DNA from: HyVt-477 sp965224605
GTDB lineage: Bacteria > Pseudomonadota > Gammaproteobacteria > Thiotrichales > Thiotrichaceae
DNA: 64,000 nucleotides
Direction of reading: 5' to 3'
NCBI GenBank assembly: GCA_965224605.1
Contig: CBDCZP010000002.1
Coordinates: 186,001-250,000 of the forward strand
Both the position numbers and the translations under genes were made by a program. The notes beneath the pieces were generated by a model. It worked only from the letters and a program-made list of their open reading frames with translations. It was not told the origin of the DNA and did no database searches. This document shows positions 34,901 to 44,668 of this stretch, piece after piece (the stretch's first letter is position 1; every line of letters begins with the position of its first letter).

Positions 34901-37900
34901 GTATTAAGCATCATGTGGTGAAAGGCGGTGTTCGGCGTATGACGTTCCCGATATCAGCAGAACATCAAGGGGGGTTGACGTTTATTACCCGTGCGGTACA
35001 AGATTATCAGGTGCTGACAGATACCGTAACGATTGCTGTACCGCGAAAAGATCGTTTTCTGGATGTATCTTTTTCGACCTTTCGAGACAAGTTGCAACCC
35101 GGTCAAAAAGAAAAATGGCGTATCACGGTTAAGGACTCCAAAGGACAGCCATTAGCGAAAGGTGCGGCGGAAATATTGGCGTCTATGTATGATAAAAGCC
35201 TGGATTTCTTTAGCTCGCATCGGTGTTTGATATTGCGGATTTATACCCTGAAAGATATATGTATGTACATTCCCAGAATACTCAGAGTTCTGCTTATGCG
35301 TTTTGGGGGAATCAGAGGAAAGCTTTAGAGAAAGATTTCGAGGCATTTACAACGACACGGCTGGCTAATTATGAAAGGCAAGTGCGGCGTTTTTCACGTG
35401 GTGCAGTCTTTAATATGTTTGAACCTGTGGCATCACCCGCCCCTGTGTCGGCTAAGGCAGGACTAGGTGGAGATGAAGCTGATTCGGAAGGTGCAAATAG
35501 CCACTCACACCCTCCTGTTCCTAACTGTACCAAAGCGATCACACATTCTCATCCTACTAAAGCTGCATCACATGAGCATAAGTACTCCTGTAAAGGTGCT
35601 AAGGCAAAGAGCAATGAGTTAGATAGTCAACTAGAACAGCCTGTTGCTGTGCGGTCTAACTTCAAAGAAACCGCTTTTTTCTATCCTCAGTTACTACTGG
35701 ATGAAGAAGGCTCGGTAAGCTTTGAGTTTGCAGTGCCAGAATCACTGACCGAATGGAAAGTCTGGGTGTCAGCACTAACTAAAGACTTGCGCGGTGGTTC
35801 GATCAGTAAGCAAGTACGCACCAGTAAAGATTTGCTGGTACGACCTTATTTACCGCGTTTCTTGCGTGAAGGTGATGAGGCTGAAATAGAAGTCGTTATC
35901 AATAATAACGGCGAACAACCGCTTTCAGGTCAGCTTGATTTTGAAATCTTTGATCCTGAATCCGGTGAGAGTAGAGCCGATGACTTTAAGTTGAAGAACC
36001 CCCAGCGGGCTTTTGATCTTCAACCCGGTGAAAGTACACATCTGCGATTTGCATTCTCGACACCAAAAAAACCAGGGCTTATCGCGATTCGTACAAAAGC
36101 GCAGGCAGGTAAGCTAAGTGATGGTGAGCAACGACCGTTGGCGATATTGCCTAGCAGAATTCATCTGGCACAAAGTCGGTTTGTTGCGCTAATGGATAAC
36201 AGCTCCAAAACACTGTTATTTGATGAGCTGGCATTAAATAATGATCCAACACGTATCAACGACAAATTGGTGGTTACAGTAGAGGGACAGCTGTTTTATT
36301 CAGCGCTGAATGCTTTACCTTATTTGGTGGATTACCCTTATCAATGTACCGAACAGACGCTTAATCGTTATCTCTCTACGGCTATTGTTAAGTCTGTTTT
36401 TGATCAACATCCTGCGGTAGCGGCGATGGCAAAAAAGTTGTCAAAGCGTGATAGCCGATATGAAAAATGGGACGATAAAGATGCAAACCGGACCATGTTG
36501 CTGGAAGAAACACCTTGGCTTAGGGAAGCAGAAGGAGGCGACAAGCGCATAGAAAAACTGTTTCATATTCTTGATCCTGTGGTTGCTAATGCACAGCGGA
36601 AACAGTCATTAGAGAAACTCCGTAAGGCTCAAACTTCATCGGGTGGTTTCCCGTGGTGGCCGGGTGGCCCACCTTCTGTGTATTCGACTCAATATCAATT
36701 GGCGGGATTCTCCCGGGCGTTGGAGTTTAGCCCTTCGCATTCGGGTATCCCTAAGGATATGGTGAAACGGGCGTGGGTATATTTGCATAATGAATCCGAG
36801 GCTAGATTGAACAAGCTCAATCAACAGGTCGATTTGCCGAGTATTACGTATACGAATTTTCTCTTGTCTAGCTATCCAGATATCAGTTGGACAGGTGGTG
36901 TATTTAGTAGCAAAAGCCGCAAAACCATGCTTGATTTTTCTTTCAAGTATTGGCGTGATCTATCTCCCTTGTTAAGAAGTTATCTTGCTTTAACTTTGCA
37001 TCGAGAAGGTCGGTATCAAGATGCACAACTAGTCTTTGATAGCATCATGGATCGAGCAAAAACAGATCCACAATTAGGTACTTACTGGGCGCCAGAAGAT
37101 CGCTCATGGTTGTGGTACAACGATAGAGTCGAGACTCATGCGTTTATTTTACGCGCCATGATGGAATTGAACCCGAAAGATTTACGTCGGCATGGCTTGG
37201 TGCAATGGTTGATGCTGGATAAAAAGCTGAATCATTGGAAGTCCACCCGTGCTACTGCGGAAAGTATCTATGCATTGGTGCACTACCTAAAGCAGGAAAA
37301 GCAGTTAGGTATTGAAGAAAAAGTCAATCTGAGAATGGGTGCCAGCATTCAGAAAGAGTGGGTATTTAAGCCGGATGAATATACGGGTCATAATAATCAA
37401 ATCGTTGTAGAGGGTGCAGATATCACTCCTGAGATAGCCAGAATAACGATCAACAAAGAGAGTAAAGGCCTAATGTTTGCATCAGCAACCTGGCATTATT
37501 CTACAGAAAAACTTCCCAAACAGGCACAAGGTGATTTCTTTCAGGTCACTCGGAAGTTTTACAAACGTATCCAGCAAGACAAGCAATGGACATTACAACC
37601 CATAGCCGACGGCGCGGTGATTAATGTGGGTGATCAACTGGAAGTGCAGCTATCGCTGAGAGCCAAACATAACGCTGAATATATCCATCTGCGCTCACCC
37701 AGAGGTGCTGGGTTTGAGCCGATGAGTTATACGTCTGAATATAAATGGGATTTAGGTATAGGTTATTACGAAGAAATCCGTGATAGTGGCGCAAACTACT
37801 TTTTCGAACGTTTGCCTGCTGGAGAATATAGTTTTAACTATCGACTTCGTGCAACCACAGCAGGGCAGTTTCGAACCGCTCCTGTTGTCGTACAAAGTAT

Positions 37901-37955
37901 GTATGCGCCTGAGTTTGTGGCTTACTCTTCAGGTGGGAATTTACGCATAAAGTAG
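31924..37955 (+). pseudogene. large alpha-2-macroglobulin-family protein, one frameshift
   Basis: Two overlapping frames together make about 2000 residues. The first (from 31924) has a signal peptide ending SAHA/D, a helical N-terminal region, and MG domains including TSLIFTDRSIYRPDHTVQWK. The second carries the bait-following region, LTEWKVWVSALTKDLRGG, the thioester motif YQCTEQ (Cys codon at 36345) and the alpha/alpha barrel. The switch is near 35222: frame one reads LDFFSSHR, then nonsense; frame two continues VFDIADLYPERYMYV. A single missing base would explain it, either a mutation or an assembly error. Such proteins trap attacking proteases in the periplasm. An odd His/Cys-rich segment lies at about 35500-35600. 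Confidence 0.88.
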
Positions 37956-38028
37956 ACTTTGGTTACTGACCGTCACAGAGAACTAGCGTTTACAGCTATG
38001 GCGATGTGCGTGAGTACGTCTACCCTTT

Positions 38029-38059
38029 GGGGAACTCATGAAGGAACCTTCCGTTCCCC
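38029..38059. terminator. stem-loop between convergent A2M gene and metF
   Basis: GGGGAAC and GTTCCCC arms with a 17-base loop, itself containing GGAACCTTCC, lie between the convergent genes. There is no long T-run, so terminator activity is only likely. Confidence 0.45.
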
Positions 38060-38076
38060 TAATCAAAAGCTAATAA

Positions 38077-38910
38077 TCAAGAGCTAATATTTCTCCAAAT
38101 GCTCATGCTGGGGTCGACCTTGTTCATTGAGTAGAAATGTAATCCGGGTATGCCTTGTTCTAGTAGTTTTGCACACATGCCTGAGACAAAATCTGTGCCT
38201 AGCTTTTCGATAGATTCCAGATCATCACCATAGCCTTCCAGACGTTTGCGTAACCAACGAGGTATTTCTGCACCTGTGGCATCCGAGAATCGCGCAAGTT
38301 GAGTGAAGTTGGTGATAGGCATAATCCCCGGAACGATGGGAGTATCCAGACCCAGTTTTTCGCAGCTATCTACAAAACGAAAATATCCATCAATATTGTA
38401 GAAATATTGGGTGATAGCGCTATTTCCACCGGCTTTAATTTTCTTGGCGAAGTTTTCCAGATCAGCATCAAAGTTAGCGGCCTGTGGGTGCATTTCAGGA
38501 TAAGCTGCGACTTCAATATGGAAATAATCACCCGTTTCTTCGCGGATAAAGCTGACCAATTGGTTGGCATACTGAAACTCACCGATATCTTGCATGCCTG
38601 AGGGCAGGTCGCCACGTAGAGCTACGATTCGCTTAATGTCGTTTTCTTTGAAGGTAGTTAAAATATCACGGATTTGTTCTTCACTAGAGCCGACGCAGGA
38701 TAAATGTGGAGCTGCTTCGATACCAGATTCTTGTTGAATCTCGATAACGGTTTTTAAAGTACAGTCCTGAGTTGATCCACCTGCGCCATAAGTAACAGAG
38801 AAGTATTCAGGATTTAGCGTGGCTAGTTCGTTACGAACTGAGCGGAGGTTTTCTGCACCCTTGTCGGTTTTGGGTGGGAAAAACTCAAAACTAAGTGATG
38901 GTTTATTCAT
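38077..38910 (-). CDS. metF: 5,10-methylenetetrahydrofolate reductase
   Basis: A 277-residue flavoprotein with the family's SFEFFPPKTDKGAENL start, FSVTYGAGGS, HLSCVGSS, RIVALRGDLP (FAD/folate site), AAYPEMHP, ITQYFYN and VPGIMPITNF. It makes 5-methyl-THF for methionine synthesis and completes the methyl-cycle operon metK-ahcY-metF. It is separated from ahcY by 257 bp of hairpin-rich DNA. Confidence 0.95.
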   Translation of the reverse strand: MNKPSLSFEFFPPKTDKGAENLRSVRNELATLNPEYFSVTYGAGGSTQDCTLKTVIEIQQESGIEAAPHLSCVGSSEEQIRDILTTFKENDIKRIVALRGDLPSGMQDIGEFQYANQLVSFIREETGDYFHIEVAAYPEMHPQAANFDADLENFAKKIKAGGNSAITQYFYNIDGYFRFVDSCEKLGLDTPIVPGIMPITNFTQLARFSDATGAEIPRWLRKRLEGYGDDLESIEKLGTDFVSGMCAKLLEQGIPGLHFYSMNKVDPSMSIWRNISS

Positions 38911-38925
38911 GATGGTTATTCCATG

Positions 38926-38991
38926 TAGCTAAACAAACTATCTCAATAGCAGAGGTAGTTTGTTTAGCTATTCTCAGCGAAGAGAATAGCT
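38926..38991 (-). repeat. two adjoining perfect hairpins in the ahcY-metF spacer
   Basis: TAGCTAAACAAACTA (38926-38940) pairs with TAGTTTGTTTAGCTA (38956-38970), 15 perfect base pairs. Sharing its arm, AGCTATTCTC (38966-38975) pairs with GAGAATAGCT (38982-38991). The two structures are mutually exclusive. They lie just 5' of metF and could be an RNA processing or attenuation element, or a small repeat. Confidence 0.6.
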
Positions 38992-39050
38992 AGTTTGGTT
39001 AGTGAATAACTAAGCACCCATGAAAGACCGAGTAAGACGGTTTGTAGGTC

Positions 39051-39118
39051 GGATAAGCGATAGCGCCATCCGACAAGTGCAGCAAGTTCGACACCTTGCC
39101 GGATGGCGTGCCTTATCC
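39051..39118. repeat. REP-like palindrome (family R2)
   Basis: GGATAAGCGATAGCGCCATCC and GGATGGCGTGCCTTATCC form an imperfect inverted repeat around a 30-base centre. A half copy is found near 23323. This is the kind of extragenic palindrome common in gammaproteobacteria. Confidence 0.65.
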
Positions 39119-39167
39119 TGCCACTCATAGCGTGGTTTACTCTGTTTCTGGATGTTGACCAAGCTAA

Positions 39168-40568
39168 TTAATAACGGTAATGCTCAACCTTATAAGGACC
39201 GTCTTTATCAACACTAATGTAGTTAGCCTGGTAATCAGTCAACACAGTAAGCTTCGCGCCTACTTTATCAAGGTGTAAACGAGCTACTTCTTCATCAAGT
39301 TGCTTAGGTAGCATATACACTTGGTTTTCATACTTATCACCATCTTTGAATAGCTCGATCTGAGCTAATGTTTGGTTAGTGAAAGAGTTAGACATTACGA
39401 AGCTTGGGTGACCTGTTGCACAACCAAGGTTTACTAAACGACCTTGCGCTAACAAGATTATACGGTTACCGCTAGGAAGAATAATGTGATCAACTTGTGG
39501 CTTGATGTTTTCCCACTCGTATTTTTCCATTTCTGCTACAGCGATTTCGTTATCGAAATGACCAATGTTACAAACGATAGACTCGTGCTTCATTTGTAGC
39601 ATCTGTTCTTCGTTAATAACGTGGAAGTTTCCTGTTGCAGTAACAAAGATATCGCCTTGTGAAGCCGCTTCATCCATAGTCACAACACGATAGCCTTCCA
39701 TGCTGGCTTGTAATGCACAGATAGGATCGATTTCTGTAACCCATACTATCGCGCCTAAGCCACGTAGTGATTGTGCACAACCTTTCCCAACGTCACCATA
39801 ACCTAATACAACCGCTACTTTACCAGCGATCATTACGTCAGTAGCACGCTTGATGCCGTCTACTAAAGACTCACGACAGCCGTAAAGGTTATCAAATTTA
39901 GATTTAGTAACAGAGTCGTTTACGTTGATAGCGGGATAGCTTAGCTCGCCTGTCTTTTCCATCTCGTATAAACGATGTACGCCTGTAGTAGTTTCTTCCG
40001 TAACGCCCATGATGTTGGGACGGATGTTTGAGTACCAGTTTGGCTCAACTTTAAGCATCGCTTTGATTGACTTGTAAAGCGCCACTTCTTCTTCACTTTC
40101 TGGGTTATCTAAAACCGAAAGATCTGATTCTGCTTTTGTACCAAGCTCAATAAGCATAGTAGCGTCGCCACCATCATCAAGAATCATGTTGGCTGTTTCA
40201 CCGTTCGGCCACATGAAGATTTTGTGAGCGTAATCCCAGTACTCGTCCAATGTCTCGCCTTTAGTAGCGAAAACAGGAACGCCTGCTGCTGCAATCGCCG
40301 CTGCTGCGTGATCCTGAGTAGAGAAGATGTTACATGATGCCCAGCGTACTTCAGCGCCTAGTGCAGTCAATGTCTCAATTAATACACCTGTCTGGATAGT
40401 CATGTGCAATGACCCAGCGATGCGAGCGCCTTTTAAAGGTTGCTCATCTGCATACTTTTTACGAGTTGACATGAGTCCGGGCATTTCAGTTTCAGCAATC
40501 GTGAGTTCTTTACGACCCCAGTCTGCTAGGGTGATATCGGTTACGATGTAGTCGTTGTTGTTAGTCAT
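39168..40568 (-). CDS. ahcY: S-adenosyl-L-homocysteine hydrolase
   Basis: A 466-residue enzyme that splits SAH into adenosine and homocysteine using bound NAD. It shows SLHMTIQTGVLIETL, the NDSVTKSKFDN active-site segment, VVLGYGDVGKGCAQSLRGLGA (NAD-binding GxGxxG type), NIGHFDNEIA and the C-terminal DGPYKVEHYRY, in which Lys and Tyr reach the partner's NAD site. It is the second gene of the operon led by the SAH riboswitch. Confidence 0.96.
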   Translation of the reverse strand: MTNNNDYIVTDITLADWGRKELTIAETEMPGLMSTRKKYADEQPLKGARIAGSLHMTIQTGVLIETLTALGAEVRWASCNIFSTQDHAAAAIAAAGVPVFATKGETLDEYWDYAHKIFMWPNGETANMILDDGGDATMLIELGTKAESDLSVLDNPESEEEVALYKSIKAMLKVEPNWYSNIRPNIMGVTEETTTGVHRLYEMEKTGELSYPAINVNDSVTKSKFDNLYGCRESLVDGIKRATDVMIAGKVAVVLGYGDVGKGCAQSLRGLGAIVWVTEIDPICALQASMEGYRVVTMDEAASQGDIFVTATGNFHVINEEQMLQMKHESIVCNIGHFDNEIAVAEMEKYEWENIKPQVDHIILPSGNRIILLAQGRLVNLGCATGHPSFVMSNSFTNQTLAQIELFKDGDKYENQVYMLPKQLDEEVARLHLDKVGAKLTVLTDYQANYISVDKDGPYKVEHYRY

Positions 40569-40793
40569 TTTTTGTTCCTAAATTTAGTGAGCTTCCCGTT
40601 TTTTGTTAAAACGGTGAACTCAATTATGTCGGCTTTGCAGACGCTTGCGGATAAATCCACAGTAATTTGTTAGCACTGTAGCTCCCTCCACCTAAAGGGG
40701 AGGGCTGGGGAGGGGGTGTAAAGTTGTATATTGTAGAATACTCAACTTCTCTTCCCTGTAATCCTCTATATAAAGAGGAGCTAGATACTTTAG

Positions 40794-41948
40794 TTAAACA
40801 GAAGCTTTAAGCGCTTCAGCCTTATCAGTCTTTTCCCATGGAAGATCAAGATCATCACGACCGAAATGTCCATAAGCAGCCGTGTTGCGATAGATTGGCT
40901 GTAGTAAATCAAGCATAGTCACGATGCCATAAGGACGTAAGTCAAAGTTCTCACGTACTATTGCTTCAATTTTAGAATCGTCAACTTTACCCGTGCCGAA
41001 AGTATCAATAGAGATAGAAGTTGGTTCAGCAACACCAATCGCGTAAGAGATTTGAATCTCACAACGATCAGCTAAACCAGCAGCAACGATGTTTTTCGCC
41101 ACATAGCGGCCAGCATAAGCCGCAGAACGATCTACTTTTGAAGGGTCTTTTCCAGAGAATGCGCCGCCACCGTGACGTGCCATGCCGCCGTAAGTATCAA
41201 CGATGATCTTACGACCCGTTAATCCACAGTCGCCCACAGGGCCACCGATAACGAAGTTACCTGTTGGATTGATGTGGTACTTAGTGTCTGCATTTAACCA
41301 TTCAGCAGGAAGCACAGGTTTAATAATCTCTTCCAAAATAGCTTCACGAAGATCAGCAAGTGCGATGCCTGGGTTGTGCTGAGTTGAAAGCACAACGGCA
41401 TCAATCGCTACAGGCTTGTTGTTCTCATAACGGAAAGTCACTTGGCTTTTCGCATCAGGACGTAAGAAATCTAGCTTGCCAGATTTCATTAGTTCCGCTT
41501 GCTTTGCAACTAGGCGATGAGAATAAGTAATAGGTGCAGGCATTAAAACGTCAGTTTCGTTACTGGCATAACCGAACATCAAGCCTTGGTCGCCAGCGCC
41601 TTGTGATTCTTTATCAGCACGATCAACACCCATAGCGATATCGGGTGATTGTTGACCTAATGCGTTAAGTACAGCACATGAATCGCCATCAAAGCCGATT
41701 TCAGATGAGTTGTAACCGATGTCATTAACGACATCGCGCACAATGCCTTCATAGTCAATCACTGCGCTAGTAGTGACTTCGCCCGCTAAAACAACCATGC
41801 CTGTTTTAACCATAGTTTCACAGGCTACGCGTGCTTCGGTATCTTGTTCAAGGATGGCATCAAGGATGCCGTCAGAGATTTGATCTGCCATTTTGTCTGG
41901 GTGACCAGCAGATACGGATTCTGATGTGAATAGATGTGTCTCAGCCAT
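40794..41948 (-). CDS. metK: S-adenosylmethionine synthetase
   Basis: A 384-residue protein with FTSESVSAGHPDKMADQISD, GAGDQGLMFGYA (signature), GGPVGDCGLTGRKI and GGGAFSGKDPSKVDRSAAY. It makes SAM from ATP and methionine. A good ribosome site, AGGAGAAATTA, precedes the ATG, directly downstream of the SAH riboswitch. Confidence 0.96.
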   Translation of the reverse strand: MAETHLFTSESVSAGHPDKMADQISDGILDAILEQDTEARVACETMVKTGMVVLAGEVTTSAVIDYEGIVRDVVNDIGYNSSEIGFDGDSCAVLNALGQQSPDIAMGVDRADKESQGAGDQGLMFGYASNETDVLMPAPITYSHRLVAKQAELMKSGKLDFLRPDAKSQVTFRYENNKPVAIDAVVLSTQHNPGIALADLREAILEEIIKPVLPAEWLNADTKYHINPTGNFVIGGPVGDCGLTGRKIIVDTYGGMARHGGGAFSGKDPSKVDRSAAYAGRYVAKNIVAAGLADRCEIQISYAIGVAEPTSISIDTFGTGKVDDSKIEAIVRENFDLRPYGIVTMLDLLQPIYRNTAAYGHFGRDDLDLPWEKTDKAEALKASV

Positions 41949-41970
41949 TAATTTCTCCTAAGAAATTTGA

Positions 41971-42062
41971 CTGAGCGCCGTTGCTATTGGGTTTGTTAAC
42001 TTTGAGCCTGGTTACAGCCTAAACAAGATAGTTTGGATGTAATCGCAACGCTCCTCAAAGTC
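41971..42062 (-). promoter_or_regulatory. SAH riboswitch (metK-ahcY-metF leader)
   Basis: The minus strand reads ACTTTGAGGAGCGTTGCGAT, then a variable hairpin, GTAACCAGGCTCAAAGT, a short linker, and GCAACGGCGCTC. P1 pairs CTTTGAG with CTCAAAG (7 perfect pairs). The conserved GAGGAGCGUUGC and CCAGGCUC segments of the SAH riboswitch are both present. The pseudoknot helix P4 pairs GAGCGUUGC with GCAACGGCGCUC. The element ends about 25 bases before the metK ATG. SAH binding normally turns expression on, removing toxic SAH through AhcY. Confidence 0.88.
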
Positions 42063-42591
42063 CCCGTTATGATTTGTTTCGCCGTTAAGCAAAGTGGTGA
42101 TGGAATCTACAGCAAATTATATCTAGTTACCAGCATATATTTTTAAATCGTGTGGTTATTTCTAATATATAAAGGTGTTCTTTATTTTTTATTACGGTTC
42201 TCAACAAATTACGGTTCTCAACAAATTTTCTGTTATTGATACCCAATAGGGATATTGCCGTTTTGTAATTACCCCTACACAATAACGATGATTTAATATA
42301 AGCTGAACGACTTTTTGTGAGCAGATGCAGTTCTCGGATTCTATTCGGGCTCGATATATGCATTAAAGCTGATGCTGAAGTGCGATAAAGCTGATGCTGA
42401 AGTGCGATGTAAAATTTCAATAAGTTCTTTCAATATACCAACAAATTATATTATTTTGTGGGTTGAGAATTTATCGATGTTTTATATTCTTCAGTTCTGA
42501 CCGATTGTCTGTGAGTGTTCATCACGCAGCACCCAGCAGTACCAATATAGGTCAGTTTAAATACTGTTCAAAAATCATAGGAGACAAATAA
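42063..42591. other. divergent intergenic region metK / tkt with two short tandem repeats
   Basis: No supported gene; the minus-strand frame at 42127-42420 covers both repeats and matches nothing known. It contains a 17-base unit ATTACGGTTCTCAACAA twice (42191-42224) and a 22-base unit starting AAAGCTGATGCTGAAGTG twice (42365-42408). Promoters for metK (minus) and tkt (plus) must lie here. Confidence 0.6.
42463..42490 (+). promoter_or_regulatory. possible sigma-70 promoter of the tkt gene run
   Basis: TTGAGA, then 16 bases, then TATTCT, lies 100 bp upstream of the transketolase ATG. It is the best-looking pair in the region by eye. No clear CbbR half-site is seen. Confidence 0.3.
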
Positions 42592-44589
42592 ATGCCATCA
42601 CGCAACGAACTGGCCAATGCTATCCGTGCACTTACCATGGATGCTGTACAAATTCCTAACTCTGGACATCCCGGAGCGCCTATGGGCATGGCGGATATCG
42701 CCGAAGTCCTATATAACGATTTCATGAATCATAACCCAACGAATCCTAATTGGGCTGATCGCGATCGTTTCATCATGTCTAACGGACATGGTTCAATGCT
42801 TCCTTATTCTGTGCTTCATTTAACAGGCTATGAATTGACTACTGATGACCTTAAAGGTTTCCGTAAGTTACATTCCAAGACCCCTGGTCATCCTGAGTAT
42901 GGCTATGCCCCCGGTATTGAGACTACTACTGGCCCTCTAGGCCAAGGTATTACTAACGCAGTGGGTTTCGCATTGGCTGAAAAAGTAATGGCGGCTCAGT
43001 TCAATAAAGACGGCCACGACATCGTAGACCACAACACTTATGTGTTCTTGGGCGACGGTTGTTTAATGGAAGGTATTACTCAAGAAGCTATTTCTCTTGC
43101 GGGTTCTTTCGGTCTTAGTAAGATGGTTTGTTTCTACGATGATAACAATATCTCTATCGACGGCAACGTTGATGGCTGGTTTGCTGATGATACGCCTATG
43201 CGTTTTGAAGCGTGTGGATGGGATGTTCAGTCTATTGACGGACACGATGCTGGTGCCATTAAAGCAGCGACGGAACAAGCACTTGCTTCTGACAAGCCTT
43301 CATTGATCTGTTGTAAAACAGTGATTGGTAAAGGCGCACCTAATAAAGGTGGTGGGCATCATGTGCATGGTGAAGCACTAGGCGAAGAGGAAATCGCAGC
43401 AACTCGTGAGCATTTAGGTTGGAGTCATGCTCCATTTGAAATCCCTGCTGATATCTATGCAGGTTGGGATGCTAAAGAAGCAGGTAAAGCCAAAGAAGCA
43501 GCTTGGGATGAGAAATTCGCAGCTTATAAAGCAGCTTTCCCAGCAGAAGCAGCTGAGTTCGAACGTCGTATGGCGGGTGATCTTCCAGCTACCTTCGAAG
43601 CAGATGCACAAAAAGCTATCGCGGCTATTAACGCAGCAGAAGAGTCTCCTGCAACACGTGTTGCATCAAAAGGCGCTCTAAATGCTTTTGCTCCTTTACT
43701 TCCTGAGTTCTTGGGTGGATCAGCTGACCTTTCTCCTTCAAATAATACATTCAACGAGAAGTCGGTTCGTATCAATGACGACCACGGCTCTGCGGATATG
43801 AATTTCGGTGGTAACTACATTTCTTACGGTGTTCGTGAGTTTGGTATGTCAGCTATCATGAACGGTGTAACACTTCACGGTGGTTTGATGCCTTACGGCG
43901 CAACCTTCTTGATGTTCTCTGAGTATGCACGTAACGCGCTACGCATGGCAGCATTAATGAAGATTCGTACTATCTTCGTTTACACACATGATTCTATTGG
44001 TTTGGGTGAAGATGGCCCAACGCATCAAGGTGTTGAGCAAATCCCAACATTACGTATGATTCCAAACATGGCTGTGTGGAGACCTTGTGATACGGTTGAA
44101 ACAGTTGTGGCATGGAAAGATGCTATCCAAAACGAAACACGTCCTTCGGTACTAGCGTTCTCACGTCAGAACCTACCTTTCCAAAAGCGTGATGATGCAA
44201 CGATTGCTAACATCGCTAAAGGTGGTTACATCCTTAAAGATACAGACGGCACGCCAGATGTAATCGTTATGGCTACCGGTTCAGAAGTACATCTTGCGAT
44301 GGAAGCAGCTGAAGCTTCTGACAAGAAAGTTCGTGTGGTTTCAATGCCTTCTGTTGAAGTCTTTGAAGCACAAGACGATGCTTACAAAGAGTCAGTACTT
44401 CCTGCGGCAGTGACTGCACGTGTTGCGGTTGAAGCGGCGATCATGGATGGCTGGTGGAAATACGTGGGTATGAACGGTAAAGTGATTGGCATGACTACTT
44501 TCGGTGAGTCTGCTCCTGCACCTGAGCTATTTAAGTACTTTGGTATCACAACTGAAGCGGTTAGCAACGCGATTAACGAGCTTACATAA
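42592..44589 (+). CDS. tkt: transketolase
   Basis: A 665-residue thiamine-diphosphate enzyme with NSGHPGAPMGMAD, FIMSNGHGSMLPY, GDGCLMEGITQEA (metal/ThDP site), KTVIGKGAPNKGG, THDSIGLGEDGPTHQGVEQ (catalytic His) and the C-terminal GESAPAPELFKYFG. It transfers C2 units in the pentose phosphate and Calvin cycles. A ribosome site, AGGAGACAAATAA, precedes it. It is the first of a run with gapA, pgk, pyk and fba, an order typical of the cbb-linked gene sets of autotrophic gammaproteobacteria. Confidence 0.96.
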   Translation: MPSRNELANAIRALTMDAVQIPNSGHPGAPMGMADIAEVLYNDFMNHNPTNPNWADRDRFIMSNGHGSMLPYSVLHLTGYELTTDDLKGFRKLHSKTPGHPEYGYAPGIETTTGPLGQGITNAVGFALAEKVMAAQFNKDGHDIVDHNTYVFLGDGCLMEGITQEAISLAGSFGLSKMVCFYDDNNISIDGNVDGWFADDTPMRFEACGWDVQSIDGHDAGAIKAATEQALASDKPSLICCKTVIGKGAPNKGGGHHVHGEALGEEEIAATREHLGWSHAPFEIPADIYAGWDAKEAGKAKEAAWDEKFAAYKAAFPAEAAEFERRMAGDLPATFEADAQKAIAAINAAEESPATRVASKGALNAFAPLLPEFLGGSADLSPSNNTFNEKSVRINDDHGSADMNFGGNYISYGVREFGMSAIMNGVTLHGGLMPYGATFLMFSEYARNALRMAALMKIRTIFVYTHDSIGLGEDGPTHQGVEQIPTLRMIPNMAVWRPCDTVETVVAWKDAIQNETRPSVLAFSRQNLPFQKRDDATIANIAKGGYILKDTDGTPDVIVMATGSEVHLAMEAAEASDKKVRVVSMPSVEVFEAQDDAYKESVLPAAVTARVAVEAAIMDGWWKYVGMNGKVIGMTTFGESAPAPELFKYFGITTEAVSNAINELT

Positions 44590-44596
44590 CTAATTT

Positions 44597-44625
44597 AACG
44601 CCCTGCTAGTCAGTAGGGCGTTTTC
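44597..44625 (+). terminator. rho-independent terminator after tkt
   Basis: AACGCCCT and AGGGCGTT arms around a 10-base loop, followed by TTTTCATTTT. It lies 8 bp after the tkt stop and may give partial termination before gapA. Confidence 0.75.
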
Positions 44626-44668
44626 ATTTTATACATTATTAAATTATTACTAACTTAGGAGAAACACT

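Noticed and set aside
38029..38059. A bidirectional strong terminator between the A2M gene and metF
   Set aside because: The stem is clear but there is no T-run on either strand, so it is listed only as a tentative terminator.
40569..40793. A second SAH or SAM riboswitch directly upstream of ahcY
   Set aside because: I looked for the GAGGAGCGUUGC and CCAGGCUC core on the minus strand and did not find it; only a short GCGUCUGCAAAGC-like stretch is present.
42127..42420. 97-residue minus-strand frame upstream of tkt
   Set aside because: It runs over two tandem repeats, has no recognisable domain or ribosome site, and lies in the metK/tkt control region.
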